Positions 6,691 through 16,261 of a DNA stretch of 64,000 nt are shown piece by piece; the stretch's first letter is position 1, and each line of letters opens with the position of its first letter. The notes beneath the pieces are model-generated. The model ran no database searches. It had not been told where the DNA came from and saw only the letters and a list, made by a program, of their open reading frames with translations. The DNA is from Lachnospira pectinoschiza (GTDB lineage: Bacteria; Bacillota; Clostridia; Lachnospirales; Lachnospiraceae). The position numbers and the translations under genes were made by a program. The stretch covers positions 1-64,000 of the forward strand of contig NZ_FNHZ01000009.1 in NCBI RefSeq assembly GCF_900103815.1, read 5' to 3'.

Positions 6691-7960
6691 ACAACTCATC
6701 CATAAGCAAGAACTTATAAATTGGTATTACCTCAATTGTCTTATCACCCTCAGTTATAGTGTCTTCTTCGTCGAGAGTTACAATCACAAGTCGCTCTACA
6801 TTTTCAAACTTATCCTTAAAGTCCAAGAGGTTTTTAGTCTCCCTTTCATAGGCGGACTCAAGCTCATAGCACACCTGCAAGCCAAGTTTTTTTTCGGCTA
6901 AGTAAAAGTCAATGTCAATGCCAGTTTTACTTGACTTAAAGTAATAGACATCCTCCCCGTAGAGGCGCTTTAAATGGCAAGCGACCACATTTTCAAGAAG
7001 GGCGGAAGCCTTGTCGACTAGGAAGAGATTGAGCAGGCCATTATCATAGAGGTAAAATCTTGGAGTGCTCTCCTTCTCTGAAAACTTATTCACATAATTT
7101 CTTGTTCTAAACAGTAAAAATGCGCTTTCTGCATAACTTGTGTACTCAATCATGGAATCTGTCGAGGTCTTTACGCCAGTTGCCTTAATGTTGCCGGCAA
7201 GCTTGTTAAAGCTGATTTCGTGCATAACAGTTTCTGCGATTTTCTTAACCATAAGGCGGAGGGCAGTTTGATTCTTGATATTTTCACGTTCGGAAATGTC
7301 CCCAAGAAGCACCTTTTCGTAAACGCTTTTGATATATTCTCTTTTGTCTAGTAAATGTTGCACTTCTGCAAAGCCTCCGAAATTGATATAGTTATTAGTC
7401 GCATTCTTAATCTTGGCAAGTTTAGAACTAGTTAAAAGTGCCTTGTTGGAGTGGTCGATTTCTAAATAGTCAAGGACCTCAGCTAGGGAAAAAGGCATAA
7501 TCATCTTAGATAAATAGCGGCCTCCAAGAACTTTTTCCATCTCCGAACTTAGCATCTTGGCGTTGCTGCCAGTAATGTAGACGTGTTTTTTCTGATCAGC
7601 CATTCTTCTAGCAAAATGTTCCCAGCCATCAACAATCTGTATCTCGTCAAAGAAGTAGTAGATTTCCTTGCTTTCGGCCAGTTCATAGGCCACTTCAACA
7701 ATATCGTTAAAATCTTCTTTTTGAAAACCTAATAATCTATCATCTTCAAAGTTTACATAAATAATCTGAGACCAGTCAATTCCAGACTTAACAAGATCTC
7801 TTGCAATCTTATAAAGAAGAGTAGACTTTCCAGCACGACGAAGTCCCACCAAAATATAATTCATATTTTTTTCGAAACGGTAGTTTCTGTCTATAATTGT
7901 GCTTTCTTCAATTACTTCTAGTTGTTCTAGAATCACTTGTTTAAGTATATTCTTATTCAT
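6689..7960 (-). CDS. AAA_14 / DUF4143 ATP-binding protein
   Basis: A 423-residue protein of the widespread AAA_14-DUF4143 family. N-terminal AAA domain: Walker A GLRRAGKST near residues 38-46, Walker B IYYFFDEIQ near 100-108, sensor-like ITGSNAKML and GGRYLSKMIMPFSLAE. The C-terminal DUF4143 half has the nuclease-like strand DIDFYLAEKKLGLQVCYE. The family's cellular role is poorly defined; such ATPases often sit in accessory loci. The ATG follows AGAGGTGAT. The promoter contains three phased palindromes, so the gene looks repressor-controlled, possibly by itself or by an unlinked regulator. It is a single gene convergent with the truncated gene on the other side. Confidence 0.88.
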   Translation of the reverse strand: MNKNILKQVILEQLEVIEESTIIDRNYRFEKNMNYILVGLRRAGKSTLLYKIARDLVKSGIDWSQIIYVNFEDDRLLGFQKEDFNDIVEVAYELAESKEIYYFFDEIQIVDGWEHFARRMADQKKHVYITGSNAKMLSSEMEKVLGGRYLSKMIMPFSLAEVLDYLEIDHSNKALLTSSKLAKIKNATNNYINFGGFAEVQHLLDKREYIKSVYEKVLLGDISERENIKNQTALRLMVKKIAETVMHEISFNKLAGNIKATGVKTSTDSMIEYTSYAESAFLLFRTRNYVNKFSEKESTPRFYLYDNGLLNLFLVDKASALLENVVACHLKRLYGEDVYYFKSSKTGIDIDFYLAEKKLGLQVCYELESAYERETKNLLDFKDKFENVERLVIVTLDEEDTITEGDKTIEVIPIYKFLLMDEL

Positions 7961-7982
7961 ATAACATCACCTCTTATATATT

Positions 7983-8011
7983 ATTTTATCGTCTCTACAC
8001 GATAAAATCAA
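7983..8011 (-). promoter_or_regulatory. Promoter of the DUF4143 gene
   Basis: Read on the minus strand: TTGATT (plus 8006-8011), 17-bp spacer, TAAAAT (plus 7983-7988). The spacer is almost exactly one copy of the ATCGT...ACGAT palindrome, so a protein bound there would occlude RNA polymerase. Confidence 0.7.
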
Positions 8012-8067
8012 GTAAAATTATCGTTTCTACACGATAAAAATAAAGAAATTTATCGTATACACACGAT
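7988..8067. repeat. Three operator-like palindromes with exact 32-bp period
   Basis: ATCGTCTCTACACGAT (7988-8003), ATCGTTTCTACACGAT (8020-8035) and ATCGTATACACACGAT (8052-8067) begin exactly 32 bp apart, about three helical turns. Each has ATCGT/ACGAT half-sites. The array covers and extends upstream of the DUF4143 promoter. Confidence 0.88.
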
Positions 8068-8227
8068 GAAAATTTCTGCAATACATTTTCAAAATCCAGT
8101 TTCTATTCTCCCTTTTCTATGATATAATTCTTAATGTCCGCGACAGAAATACATTTGTCCGTAATATTTTTAAGACATAACTATAAGCTTTATGGCGGCT
8201 TTAGGAATGTAGGAAGGAAGTAAGAAA

Positions 8228-8836
8228 ATGAGTGACATGAATATTGTTTGTTTAGACCTCGAGGGTGTACTTGTTCCAGAAATTTGGATCGCATTTGCAA
8301 AGGAAACAAACATCCCTGAACTTGAGAGAACAACAAGAGACGAACCAGATTACGACAAGCTAATGAAGTATAGAATTGGCATTTTAAAGGAACATGGCCT
8401 TGGCCTTAAGGAAATCCAGGAGACAATCGCTAAGATTGATCCACTTCCAGGCGCTAAGAAGTTCCTCGATGACCTTAGAGAACTCACACAGGTTATCATC
8501 ATCAGCGATACATTTACACAGTTTGCAAAGCCTCTTATGGAAAAGCTTGGTTTACCTACAATTTTTTGCAATACTCTTGAAGTTGCAGAAAATGGCGAAA
8601 TCACAGGCTTTAAGATGCGTTGTGAACAGTCAAAGCTCTCAACAGTTAAGGCTTTACAGTCAGTTGGCTTTGAAACAATCGCTTCAGGAGATAGCCACAA
8701 CGATTTAGGCATGATTAAGGCATCTAAGGCAGGTTTCCTCTTTAGATCTACAGATGCAATCAAGGCTGAATACCCAGAACTTCAGGCTTTCGAGGAATAT
8801 GACGATTTATACGAAGCAATCAAGAAAGCTCTTTAA
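8228..8836 (+). CDS. thrH: ThrH-type phosphoserine phosphatase / homoserine phosphotransferase
   Basis: A 202-residue HAD-superfamily enzyme of the ThrH type, which dephosphorylates phosphoserine and can pass the phosphate to homoserine. Motif I is CLDLEGVLVPEIW (nucleophile Asp in DLEGV), motif II is IIISDTF, and motif IV is ASGDSHNDLGMI with the Mg-binding aspartates. Length matches the family (about 203). The start follows AGGAAGGA, and a TATAAT lies at 8123-8128. It is monocistronic with a strong terminator. It probably supplies serine or threonine intermediates in the cytoplasm. The bifunctional activity is known for Pseudomonas ThrH and inferred here. Confidence 0.9.
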   Translation: MSDMNIVCLDLEGVLVPEIWIAFAKETNIPELERTTRDEPDYDKLMKYRIGILKEHGLGLKEIQETIAKIDPLPGAKKFLDDLRELTQVIIISDTFTQFAKPLMEKLGLPTIFCNTLEVAENGEITGFKMRCEQSKLSTVKALQSVGFETIASGDSHNDLGMIKASKAGFLFRSTDAIKAEYPELQAFEEYDDLYEAIKKAL

Positions 8837-8869
8837 TTTTTACTAAATTTTTGTATAATAGAAATATAG

Positions 8870-8913
8870 CCCACGGCATTAATGCATAAAGCTAGTGCCG
8901 TGGGAATTTTTTT
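8870..8913 (+). terminator. Intrinsic terminator of thrH
   Basis: CCCACGGCA (8870-8878) pairs with TGCCGTGGG (8896-8904), followed by AATTTTTTT. Confidence 0.9.
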
Positions 8914-8956
8914 CTTTATAATTAAGAAATTTCTTTATATAAAAGGGGAGGAAACT

Positions 8957-10168
8957 ATGGTAAAAGTAGCAATTATAGGTTTAGGTCATATGGGCAAGCG
9001 TTACGCCAAGATGATTTCAAGGGGAGAAATTAAGACTTTGTCCTTGGCTTGCGTGTGCACTAGATCAAGTCAGGCAGCGCAGTGGATTAACGAGAATTGC
9101 GACGGGGCTGTAGATAAAGGCGAGGTTAAGATTTATCGCAATGAGAATGAGCTTTATGAAAATGCAATGGCAGACTTCGACGCCATCATAATCACAACAC
9201 CTCACAAACTCCATCCAGATACAGCAATTAGAGCCTTTAGAGCAGGCAAGCACGTGCTTTGTGAGAAGCCAGCCGGCATTGATGTAATCAGCGCAAGACA
9301 GATGTATTCGGAAAGCAAGTTTGCAGGCGTGGTTTACGAACTCATTTTCCATCAAAGAACATATTCCCGTTTTATTAAGCTTAAGAAAATGTTAGACGAT
9401 GGTGAAATTGGTCGCATCCAGTCAGTTAGACAAATCGATACAGGTTACTATAGAACAAGATCCTACCACGCTTCCGGCGAGTGGAGAAGTAGCTGGCAGG
9501 GCGAGGGCGGTGGCGCTCTTATTAATCAGGGCCAGCACCTACTTGATATGTGGCAGTGGCTCTTTGGCATGCCACAGGAAGTCGGCGCCTTCATCAACTG
9601 GGGCAAATACAATGACTTCATCGTAGACGACGAAGCCATCATCAACTTCAACTACGAAGATGGCATGACAGGTGTCTTCATTCTTTCCACAGGTGAGGGC
9701 CACAAGGAGCGATATATTGAAATCAGCGGAACTAAGGGTCACATCCGAATCGATGACGACAAACTTAGAATTTGGCGCTTTTCAAGGGACCTTGAGGAGT
9801 ATTCTAAAAATGCAACATGTTCCTCAACTCAGGAATTATCGGAAAGCTACGAAGAATTCGACTTAGAAACAGAATCTGGCGACGAGCCATATAGAAAGGT
9901 TTTAGAAAACTTCGGCCAGGCAGTAGAATTAAAGATGAATCAAAATTCAAGTCAGATAGCCAACCAATTAGCAGAAGCAACAGACACTCCAATTGCAACA
10001 GAAACAACAATCACAAATGGCCAGGACGGCATCAACACTCTAGAGCTTACCTGCGGCGCCTACCTCTCAGCCTTTAAAGGCAAGAAGGTACGCATCCCAG
10101 TAAATGGCGAAGAATATAGAGATTTCCTAGATGAAATGAAACATAATGAGTCTGAGGTTTTGGGCTAG
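8957..10168 (+). CDS. Gfo/Idh/MocA-family oxidoreductase
   Basis: A 403-residue NAD(P)-dependent sugar or inositol dehydrogenase-like protein. N-terminal Rossmann fold: VAIIGLGHMGKRYAKMI glycine motif, then AIIITTPHKLHPDTAIRAF and the family signature HVLCEKPAG with the catalytic Lys. The C-terminal alpha/beta substrate domain includes GGGALINQGQHLLDMWQWL, with the usual His. The start is placed at 8957 because GGGGAGG precedes it; an upstream in-frame ATG at 8882 falls inside the thrH terminator loop and is rejected. The substrate cannot be read from sequence. It is a single gene ending at a terminator, with no transporter next to it. Confidence 0.88.
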   Translation: MVKVAIIGLGHMGKRYAKMISRGEIKTLSLACVCTRSSQAAQWINENCDGAVDKGEVKIYRNENELYENAMADFDAIIITTPHKLHPDTAIRAFRAGKHVLCEKPAGIDVISARQMYSESKFAGVVYELIFHQRTYSRFIKLKKMLDDGEIGRIQSVRQIDTGYYRTRSYHASGEWRSSWQGEGGGALINQGQHLLDMWQWLFGMPQEVGAFINWGKYNDFIVDDEAIINFNYEDGMTGVFILSTGEGHKERYIEISGTKGHIRIDDDKLRIWRFSRDLEEYSKNATCSSTQELSESYEEFDLETESGDEPYRKVLENFGQAVELKMNQNSSQIANQLAEATDTPIATETTITNGQDGINTLELTCGAYLSAFKGKKVRIPVNGEEYRDFLDEMKHNESEVLG

Positions 10169-10249
10169 AGAAAGATTTGTGGGATTTAGGAAGCTCTAGG
10201 CAAGTAAGATAGTCTAGAGATTTCAGAAATTAACGAAATAAGCGGATTT

Positions 10250-10285
10250 AAGCGGTAGAATGAGCAATCATTTTGCCGCTTTTGT
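10250..10285 (+). terminator. Intrinsic terminator of the oxidoreductase gene
   Basis: AAGCGGTAGAATGA (10250-10263) pairs with TCATTTTGCCGCTT (10268-10281, two G-U pairs), then TTTT. Confidence 0.8.
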
Positions 10286-10970
10286 TGCGTTATGAGCTTA
10301 TAAGTAGCTAGTTTTTCCCTAGAGATTCTGTTCTTGCTAATTTGTGGCTCCGATTTATTCGGAATTTCCGGGCTCTGTGCCTATTCTCACCATCAACTCG
10401 GAAAACAGCCAACAAATCTATTTTCCTAAAAGCAAGTTGGAATTGCCGGAAATTTGATTTGTGACTAAACTTCAACGAATCCTGAAAAACAGTCACATCT
10501 CGCATTAAAATTAAGCAAGTTGGAAGCATCGGAAATTTCTCGCGTGTGCCTGTAATTTAGCGATACCTGAAGAATAGTCAACAGATTTCCGGAATTAACA
10601 GAAGAAATCAAAAACCTTTGTGACTTTTCTTGAGTGTTGACGTGGAAAAAGCACAGAACTAGTGAGACACCATGGAAGAAATTAAAATTTGTGTGGCTAA
10701 AAGAAGAGATATCCTCACTTATAGCCAAAAATCTCCCGGGAAACAAAGAAATCTTATAAATAGCCAGTGGCTATAAATTAAGCATACAAGTAAAAAAGTC
10801 AAAATTTCGCCCACAAATCCTCCCCAAAAGTCAAATTCCCCTCCGCAAATCCTCTAATAAAAACAAAATTCCCCACATAAATCCTTCAATAGAACCCCCA
10901 CTCCCCCCAACAGCCTACTAGCGACAAAAAATAATACCAACACTAAAAAAACTCTATTCAAATAATTTTA
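10286..10970. repeat. Long noncoding spacer with degenerate repeats
   Basis: No supported gene. It carries two copies of AAGCAAGTTGGAA (about 10430 and 10513), each followed within 10 bp by CGGAAATTT, plus GTCAACAGATTTCCGGAA near 10579. From about 10800 to 10910 it becomes a C-rich run with repeated AAATTCCCC and AAATCCT units. The first motif and the C-rich tail both recur in the spacer at 33.6-33.9 kb. A TATACT (10978-10983) is a possible -10 for the next gene. Confidence 0.55.
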
Positions 10971-11030
10971 TTTATGATATACTTACTTAAAGAGATTTTT
11001 GTAAAATTATATATAGGGGAGGTACATTAT

Positions 11031-12299
11031 ATGAAGGGTAATGTATTAGTTGGCCAATCTGGTGGCCCTACAGCCGTTATCAATTCTAGTCTTGCTGGGG
11101 TTTTCAAGACTGCAATGGATAGAGGATTTAATAAGGTATATGGTATGCGTTATGGAATTCAAGGTTTCCTTGATGAGCAGTATGTTGACATGTCAAAATA
11201 CGTAAAGAACGAACTCGACCTAGAATTATTAAAGAGAACACCATCGGCATTTCTTGGAACTTGTCGTTATAAGTTACCAGCTATTCACGAAGATAAAGAG
11301 GTTTATGAAAAAATTTTCCATCTATTAGATAAGATGGATATTGAAGTCTTAATCTATATCGGCGGTAACGACTCAATGGATACAATTCAGAAGTTATCTG
11401 ATTACGCAATTCTTACAGGTGCTAAGCAAAGATTCATTGGCTGTCCAAAAACAATTGATAATGACCTTGCACTTACAGATCACACACCAGGTTACGGCAG
11501 TGCTGCTAAGTACATCGGAACATCAACAAAGGAAGTAATTCGTGACTGCCTCGGTTTCTCTTATAAGAAGAAAAATGTAACAGTTATTGAAGTTATGGGA
11601 CGAAACGCAGGTTGGCTTACAGGTGCAACAGCACTTTCAAAGGCTGAAGATTGCGACGGTCCAGACTTGATTTACTTACCAGAAATTCCATTTGATATTG
11701 ATAAGTTTACAAAGAAGGTGGAAGCACTTTTGAAGAAAAAGGACATCGTAGTAGCTGCAGTATCAGAGGGTATTAAGAATAAAGAAGGAAAATATATTTG
11801 CGAATTTTCAGCAGGCTCTTCCACTAAAGATGCATTTGGCCATATCCAGATGACAGGAACAGCTGCTTATCTTGCAAATTATATTCACGATAAGTTAGGT
11901 TGCAAGACACGTTCTGTAGAATTTTCTACATTACAGCGTTCAGCTTCACATCTTGCAAGCCGAATCGATATTAATGAAGCCTTTATGGTAGGCGGTGCAG
12001 CAATCAAGGCTGCAGATGAAGGTTTGTCAGGAATGATGGTAGTTATTGATAGATTATCAGACGATCCATACCAGTCAACAACTGGTGTTTACGACGTTCA
12101 TAGAATCGCCAACGGCGAAAAGGTTGTTCCACGCGAGTGGATTAACAAGGACGGAGACTATGTTACAGATGATTTTGTAAGTTATCTAAAGCCATTAATT
12201 CAGGGTGACTATTCACCAATGATGGTAGACGGTCTTCCAAGACATCTTACAATGAATACCAAAGGCTACAAGGATCTCTACAAGGTATTCAATGAATAA
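11031..12299 (+). CDS. pfp: PPi-dependent 6-phosphofructokinase
   Basis: A 422-residue diphosphate--fructose-6-phosphate 1-phosphotransferase, the reversible PPi-using glycolytic enzyme common in anaerobic Firmicutes. Seen: LVGQSGGPTAVINSSLAG near the N-terminus, IGGNDSMDT where ATP enzymes have GGDGS (Asp/Asn here favours PPi), PKTIDNDL with the catalytic Asp, and EVMGRNAGWL. The C-terminal DGLPRHL segment is near residue 405. The start at 11031 follows GGGGAGG; the longer frame from 10974 has no ribosome site. It is monocistronic with its own terminator. It is encoded in the same window as enolase and PTS enzymes, consistent with fermentative sugar use. Confidence 0.93.
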   Translation: MKGNVLVGQSGGPTAVINSSLAGVFKTAMDRGFNKVYGMRYGIQGFLDEQYVDMSKYVKNELDLELLKRTPSAFLGTCRYKLPAIHEDKEVYEKIFHLLDKMDIEVLIYIGGNDSMDTIQKLSDYAILTGAKQRFIGCPKTIDNDLALTDHTPGYGSAAKYIGTSTKEVIRDCLGFSYKKKNVTVIEVMGRNAGWLTGATALSKAEDCDGPDLIYLPEIPFDIDKFTKKVEALLKKKDIVVAAVSEGIKNKEGKYICEFSAGSSTKDAFGHIQMTGTAAYLANYIHDKLGCKTRSVEFSTLQRSASHLASRIDINEAFMVGGAAIKAADEGLSGMMVVIDRLSDDPYQSTTGVYDVHRIANGEKVVPREWINKDGDYVTDDFVSYLKPLIQGDYSPMMVDGLPRHLTMNTKGYKDLYKVFNE

Positions 12300-12328
12300 G
12301 CTAACTATCTATCTTTCTTAATTATTGG

Positions 12329-12362
12329 GGCAGTAGGAAATTTCCTACTGCCTCATTTTTTA
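12329..12362 (+). terminator. Intrinsic terminator of pfp
   Basis: GGCAGTAGGAAA (12329-12340) pairs with TTTCCTACTGCC (12341-12352), then TCATTTTTTATT. Confidence 0.88.
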
Positions 12363-12443
12363 TTATTTGTGTTTGTAGAGGCTTCAAACTTTTTGATTTG
12401 TATTTTTTTTAAAATGTGTCAGAGAAAGGTATGTCTTATTTCA

Positions 12444-12479
12444 TTTCGTCAGATAGATGATATCATTTATCTGACGAAA
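12444..12479. repeat. Palindrome family A, copy 1
   Basis: TTTCGTCAGATA (12444-12455) and TATCTGACGAAA (12468-12479) are perfect arms around ATGATATCAT, itself a palindrome. A second copy at 33418-33453 matches at 34 of 36 positions. Confidence 0.85.
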
Positions 12480-12543
12480 AGGAAAAATAATATATATTTC
12501 TGCGACCTCAGATTCTAAAGCCACCACCCAAGTCATAAAAGAA

Positions 12544-12571
12544 GGCACATGGTCAATTTCCACCATGTGCC
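12544..12571 (-). terminator. Hairpin, probable minus-strand terminator
   Basis: GGCACATGGT (12544-12553) pairs with ACCATGTGCC (12562-12571). Read on the minus strand it is followed by TTCTTTTATG. It could end the glucosidase transcript about 160 bp after its stop. Confidence 0.5.
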
Positions 12572-12582
12572 GGATTCACATT

Positions 12583-12610
12583 TATTGTCAAGACTCGCTC
12601 GCGAGTCTTG
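12583..12610 (+). repeat. 28-bp direct repeat flanking the GH1 gene, left copy
   Basis: TATTGTCAAGACTCGCTCGC (12583-12602) continues to GAGTCTTG at 12610, with AAGACTCGC/GCGAGTCTT as a hairpin. A 27-of-28 copy in the same orientation lies at 14341-14368, on the other side of the glucosidase gene. Confidence 0.85.
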
Positions 12611-12611
12611 C

Positions 12612-12664
12612 GCGCCGGATTCGGGTCTGCTTCAGAAGACAAATTCCTGTCCGAATCCGTGCGC
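12612..12664. repeat. Long imperfect hairpin
   Basis: GCGCCGGATTCGG near 12612-12624 pairs with CCGAATCCGTGCGC at 12651-12664. The loop also has GTCT/AGAC complementarity. It belongs to a run of four hairpins between pfp and the glucosidase gene; the rest of this 430-bp spacer shows no gene. Confidence 0.6.
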
Positions 12665-12678
12665 ATCCTCGCGGAGCG

Positions 12679-12716
12679 TTTAACTCAGTCGGAGCTTGTA
12701 CCCCGACTGAGTTAAA
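12679..12716 (-). repeat. Palindrome family B, copy 1
   Basis: TTTAACTCAGTCGG (12679-12692) pairs with CCGACTGAGTTAAA (12703-12716). Read on the minus strand it matches the copy at 33226-33255 at 29 of 30 positions. Both copies lie within about 20 bp after a stop codon. Confidence 0.85.
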
Positions 12717-12732
12717 AAATTCTATCGCAAGT

Positions 12733-14241
<1,509 letters not shown>

Positions 14242-14340
14242 TTATTATATTGTGATATTTTCTACTTATGAATTTAACATATAAATATTAACACAATGTG
14301 AATTCTAGATAATATTTTAACACACTTTTGTATGGATGTA

Positions 14341-14368
14341 TATTGTCAAGACTCGCTCGCGATTCTTG
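14341..14368 (+). repeat. 28-bp direct repeat flanking the GH1 gene, right copy
   Basis: TATTGTCAAGACTCGCTCGC (14341-14360) continues as GATTCTTG, one mismatch to the copy at 12583. GTCAAGA and TCTTGAC (14345-14370) form the ends of a hairpin. The rest of the 320-bp divergent spacer holds the GH13 promoter and nothing else recognisable. Confidence 0.85.
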
Positions 14369-14412
14369 ACATATATGTGTATCTTTGCCCTTAGTCTCGG
14401 TGCTAGGAATTC

Positions 14413-14441
14413 TTGAATTTATTTAATATTGTAGTTATAAT
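14413..14441 (+). promoter_or_regulatory. Promoter of the GH13 gene
   Basis: TTGAAT (14413-14418), 17-bp spacer, TATAAT (14436-14441). Confidence 0.78.
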
Positions 14442-14542
14442 ATAATTAGTATTTTGATTTGTGAAAATGTATATAGTGCTAAAATTCAGAGAAAGCCGTA
14501 GGCTTATTAAAGCACGCCAAATTTACTATAAAGGGGATAAGT

Positions 14543-16210
14543 ATGAATAATAATTGGTTTAAAGATATGGCATTTTATCAGATTTGGATTCGTTCCTTTG
14601 CAGATGGCAACGGGGATGGAATCGGCGATTTATATGGGGTTTATGACAAGCTAGAATACATCAAGTCTTTGGGAATTGATGGAATCTGGTTTTCGCCAAT
14701 TTACCCATCGCCAAATGCAGATTATGGCTATGATGTTTCAGATTACAAGGATATTCACCCAGATTACGGTGATTTAGAGCAGTTTAAAAAAGTCTTAAAT
14801 AAGGCTCATGAACTAGGAATGAAGGTTGTTATGGATTTAGTTATAAATCACACTTCTGATGAACATTTTTGGTTTAAGGAAAGCTGTAAGGGTGGGGATG
14901 ATAACCCTTATAAGGATTACTATATCTGGCGCGATGGCAAGACAGATAAAAAAGGTAAGAAGTTACTTCCAAATAATTGGAACTCGCTTTTTGAAGGGAA
15001 AGCTTGGGAATATAACGAAGAAAGAGGACAGTATTATTTACATTTTTTTGCCAAGAAACAGCCTGATCTAAATATGGATAATCCAAGGGTTCGTGAGGAA
15101 ATCAAAGATATTATGCGCTTTTGGCTTGATTTAGGTGTGGATGGCTTTAGAGAAGATTCCATTGCCTTTATATCTAAAGTGGAAGGACTTCCTAATGGCT
15201 ATCCGGAGCTTCCAATGATTAATGGTCTTCGCTACACTCAGCATGGTCCACATATTCATGAGTATATGAAGGAATTTAGAGAAGTCTGCGAGGATTACGA
15301 TTGCTTCCAGATGGGTGAGATGCCAATGACAGGTCCAGATAAGGCAATGCCTTATTTAACAGGAGAGACAAAATCTTTGGACATGGTAATTACCTTTGAT
15401 TACATGAACGCCGATAATTTCCTCTCGGATTTTATTAGGCGACCATTTAGTGTAATTAAATATAAGAAGGCCTTTTCAAAATGGCAGTACGCTATGAATG
15501 GCAAATCTTGGAACTGCGTATATATTGAGAATCACGATCATCCAAGGGTTGTTAGTAGATATGGTAGTGAGAAGATGTGGAGGGAGAGTGCTACAAGCTT
15601 GGCTGCTAGTTACATTTTCCTTCAAGGCTGTCCTTTTATTTATCAGGGACAGGAAATTGGTATGACTAACCTCCGCTTAAATTCTATCGATAAGTATGAG
15701 GATATTTCCTCTAAAAATGCATACATGACTTTCCATACTAAAAAGTCTAAATCCCAGCGCCTTTACTACATTGGCGAGGGCTCAAGAGATTCAGCAAGAA
15801 CGCCTATGCAATGGTCTGATGGAAAATATGCCGGCTTTTCAACTGTGAAACCTTGGTTTTACTTAAATCCAAACTATAAGAAGATAAATGTAAAAGCCCA
15901 GGAAGAGGATGAAAAGAGCATTTTAAATTTCTATAGAAAAGCCCTTAAATTAAGGAAAGATAACGACGCACTCATATGGGGCGACTATAAGGAATATTTT
16001 CCTAAGGATAAAAATGTATATACTTATGAAAGAACATTATCTTCAGAAAAGTTTTTAATAATCTGTAATTTAAAAGGGAAATATATAAGCTATAAAATGC
16101 CAGAAGAATATGAAGGATTAAAGGGAGAGCTCAAACTTAGTAATTACGAGGATGGACATAGACTAGATATTCTAAGGCCCTATGAATGCAGAGTTTATAG
16201 GTATGAGTAA
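14543..16210 (+). CDS. GH13 alpha-glucosidase / oligo-1,6-glucosidase
   Basis: A 555-residue cytoplasmic GH13 enzyme (no signal peptide), close to oligo-1,6-glucosidases. Visible regions: ADGNGDGIGDLYGV (calcium loop and beta2), VVMDLVINHTSDEH (region I), GVDGFREDSI with the nucleophile Asp (region II), QMGEMP with the acid/base Glu (region III) and ENHDHPR with the stabilising Asp (region IV). The alpha-1,6 versus alpha-1,4 preference cannot be fixed by eye. The start follows GGGGATAAGT. Its last 13 codons and stop are repeated at 17924-17963, at the far edge of an AT-rich insert. This suggests the gene's 3' end was the insertion site, with the reading frame restored. Confidence 0.9.
   Translation: MNNNWFKDMAFYQIWIRSFADGNGDGIGDLYGVYDKLEYIKSLGIDGIWFSPIYPSPNADYGYDVSDYKDIHPDYGDLEQFKKVLNKAHELGMKVVMDLVINHTSDEHFWFKESCKGGDDNPYKDYYIWRDGKTDKKGKKLLPNNWNSLFEGKAWEYNEERGQYYLHFFAKKQPDLNMDNPRVREEIKDIMRFWLDLGVDGFREDSIAFISKVEGLPNGYPELPMINGLRYTQHGPHIHEYMKEFREVCEDYDCFQMGEMPMTGPDKAMPYLTGETKSLDMVITFDYMNADNFLSDFIRRPFSVIKYKKAFSKWQYAMNGKSWNCVYIENHDHPRVVSRYGSEKMWRESATSLAASYIFLQGCPFIYQGQEIGMTNLRLNSIDKYEDISSKNAYMTFHTKKSKSQRLYYIGEGSRDSARTPMQWSDGKYAGFSTVKPWFYLNPNYKKINVKAQEEDEKSILNFYRKALKLRKDNDALIWGDYKEYFPKDKNVYTYERTLSSEKFLIICNLKGKYISYKMPEEYEGLKGELKLSNYEDGHRLDILRPYECRVYRYE
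16171..16199 (+). repeat. 29-bp direct repeat, left copy (att-like)
   Basis: Identical to 17924-17952; begins TCTAAGGCCCTATGAATGCA. Similarity continues imperfectly through the GH13 stop codon. It lies inside the GH13 coding sequence. Confidence 0.95.
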
Positions 16211-16261
16211 TAAATTAACAGAGATGAAAATTGCATGTAAAACAATTTTCATCTCTTTATT

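Noticed and set aside
7988..8067. Three regular repeats read as a tiny CRISPR array
   Set aside because: The repeats are 16-bp palindromes with 16-bp AT-rich gaps that are themselves similar, located over a promoter and without cas genes. An operator array explains them better.
8350..8763. Long minus-strand frame within thrH, and similar opposite-strand frames in sbcC, pts and kinase genes
   Set aside because: They lie wholly inside clear genes, lack ribosome sites and encode no recognisable protein.
8882..8956. 25-codon N-terminal extension of the Gfo/Idh/MocA gene
   Set aside because: The upstream ATG lies in the loop of the thrH terminator and has no ribosome site; the ATG at 8957 has GGGGAGG.
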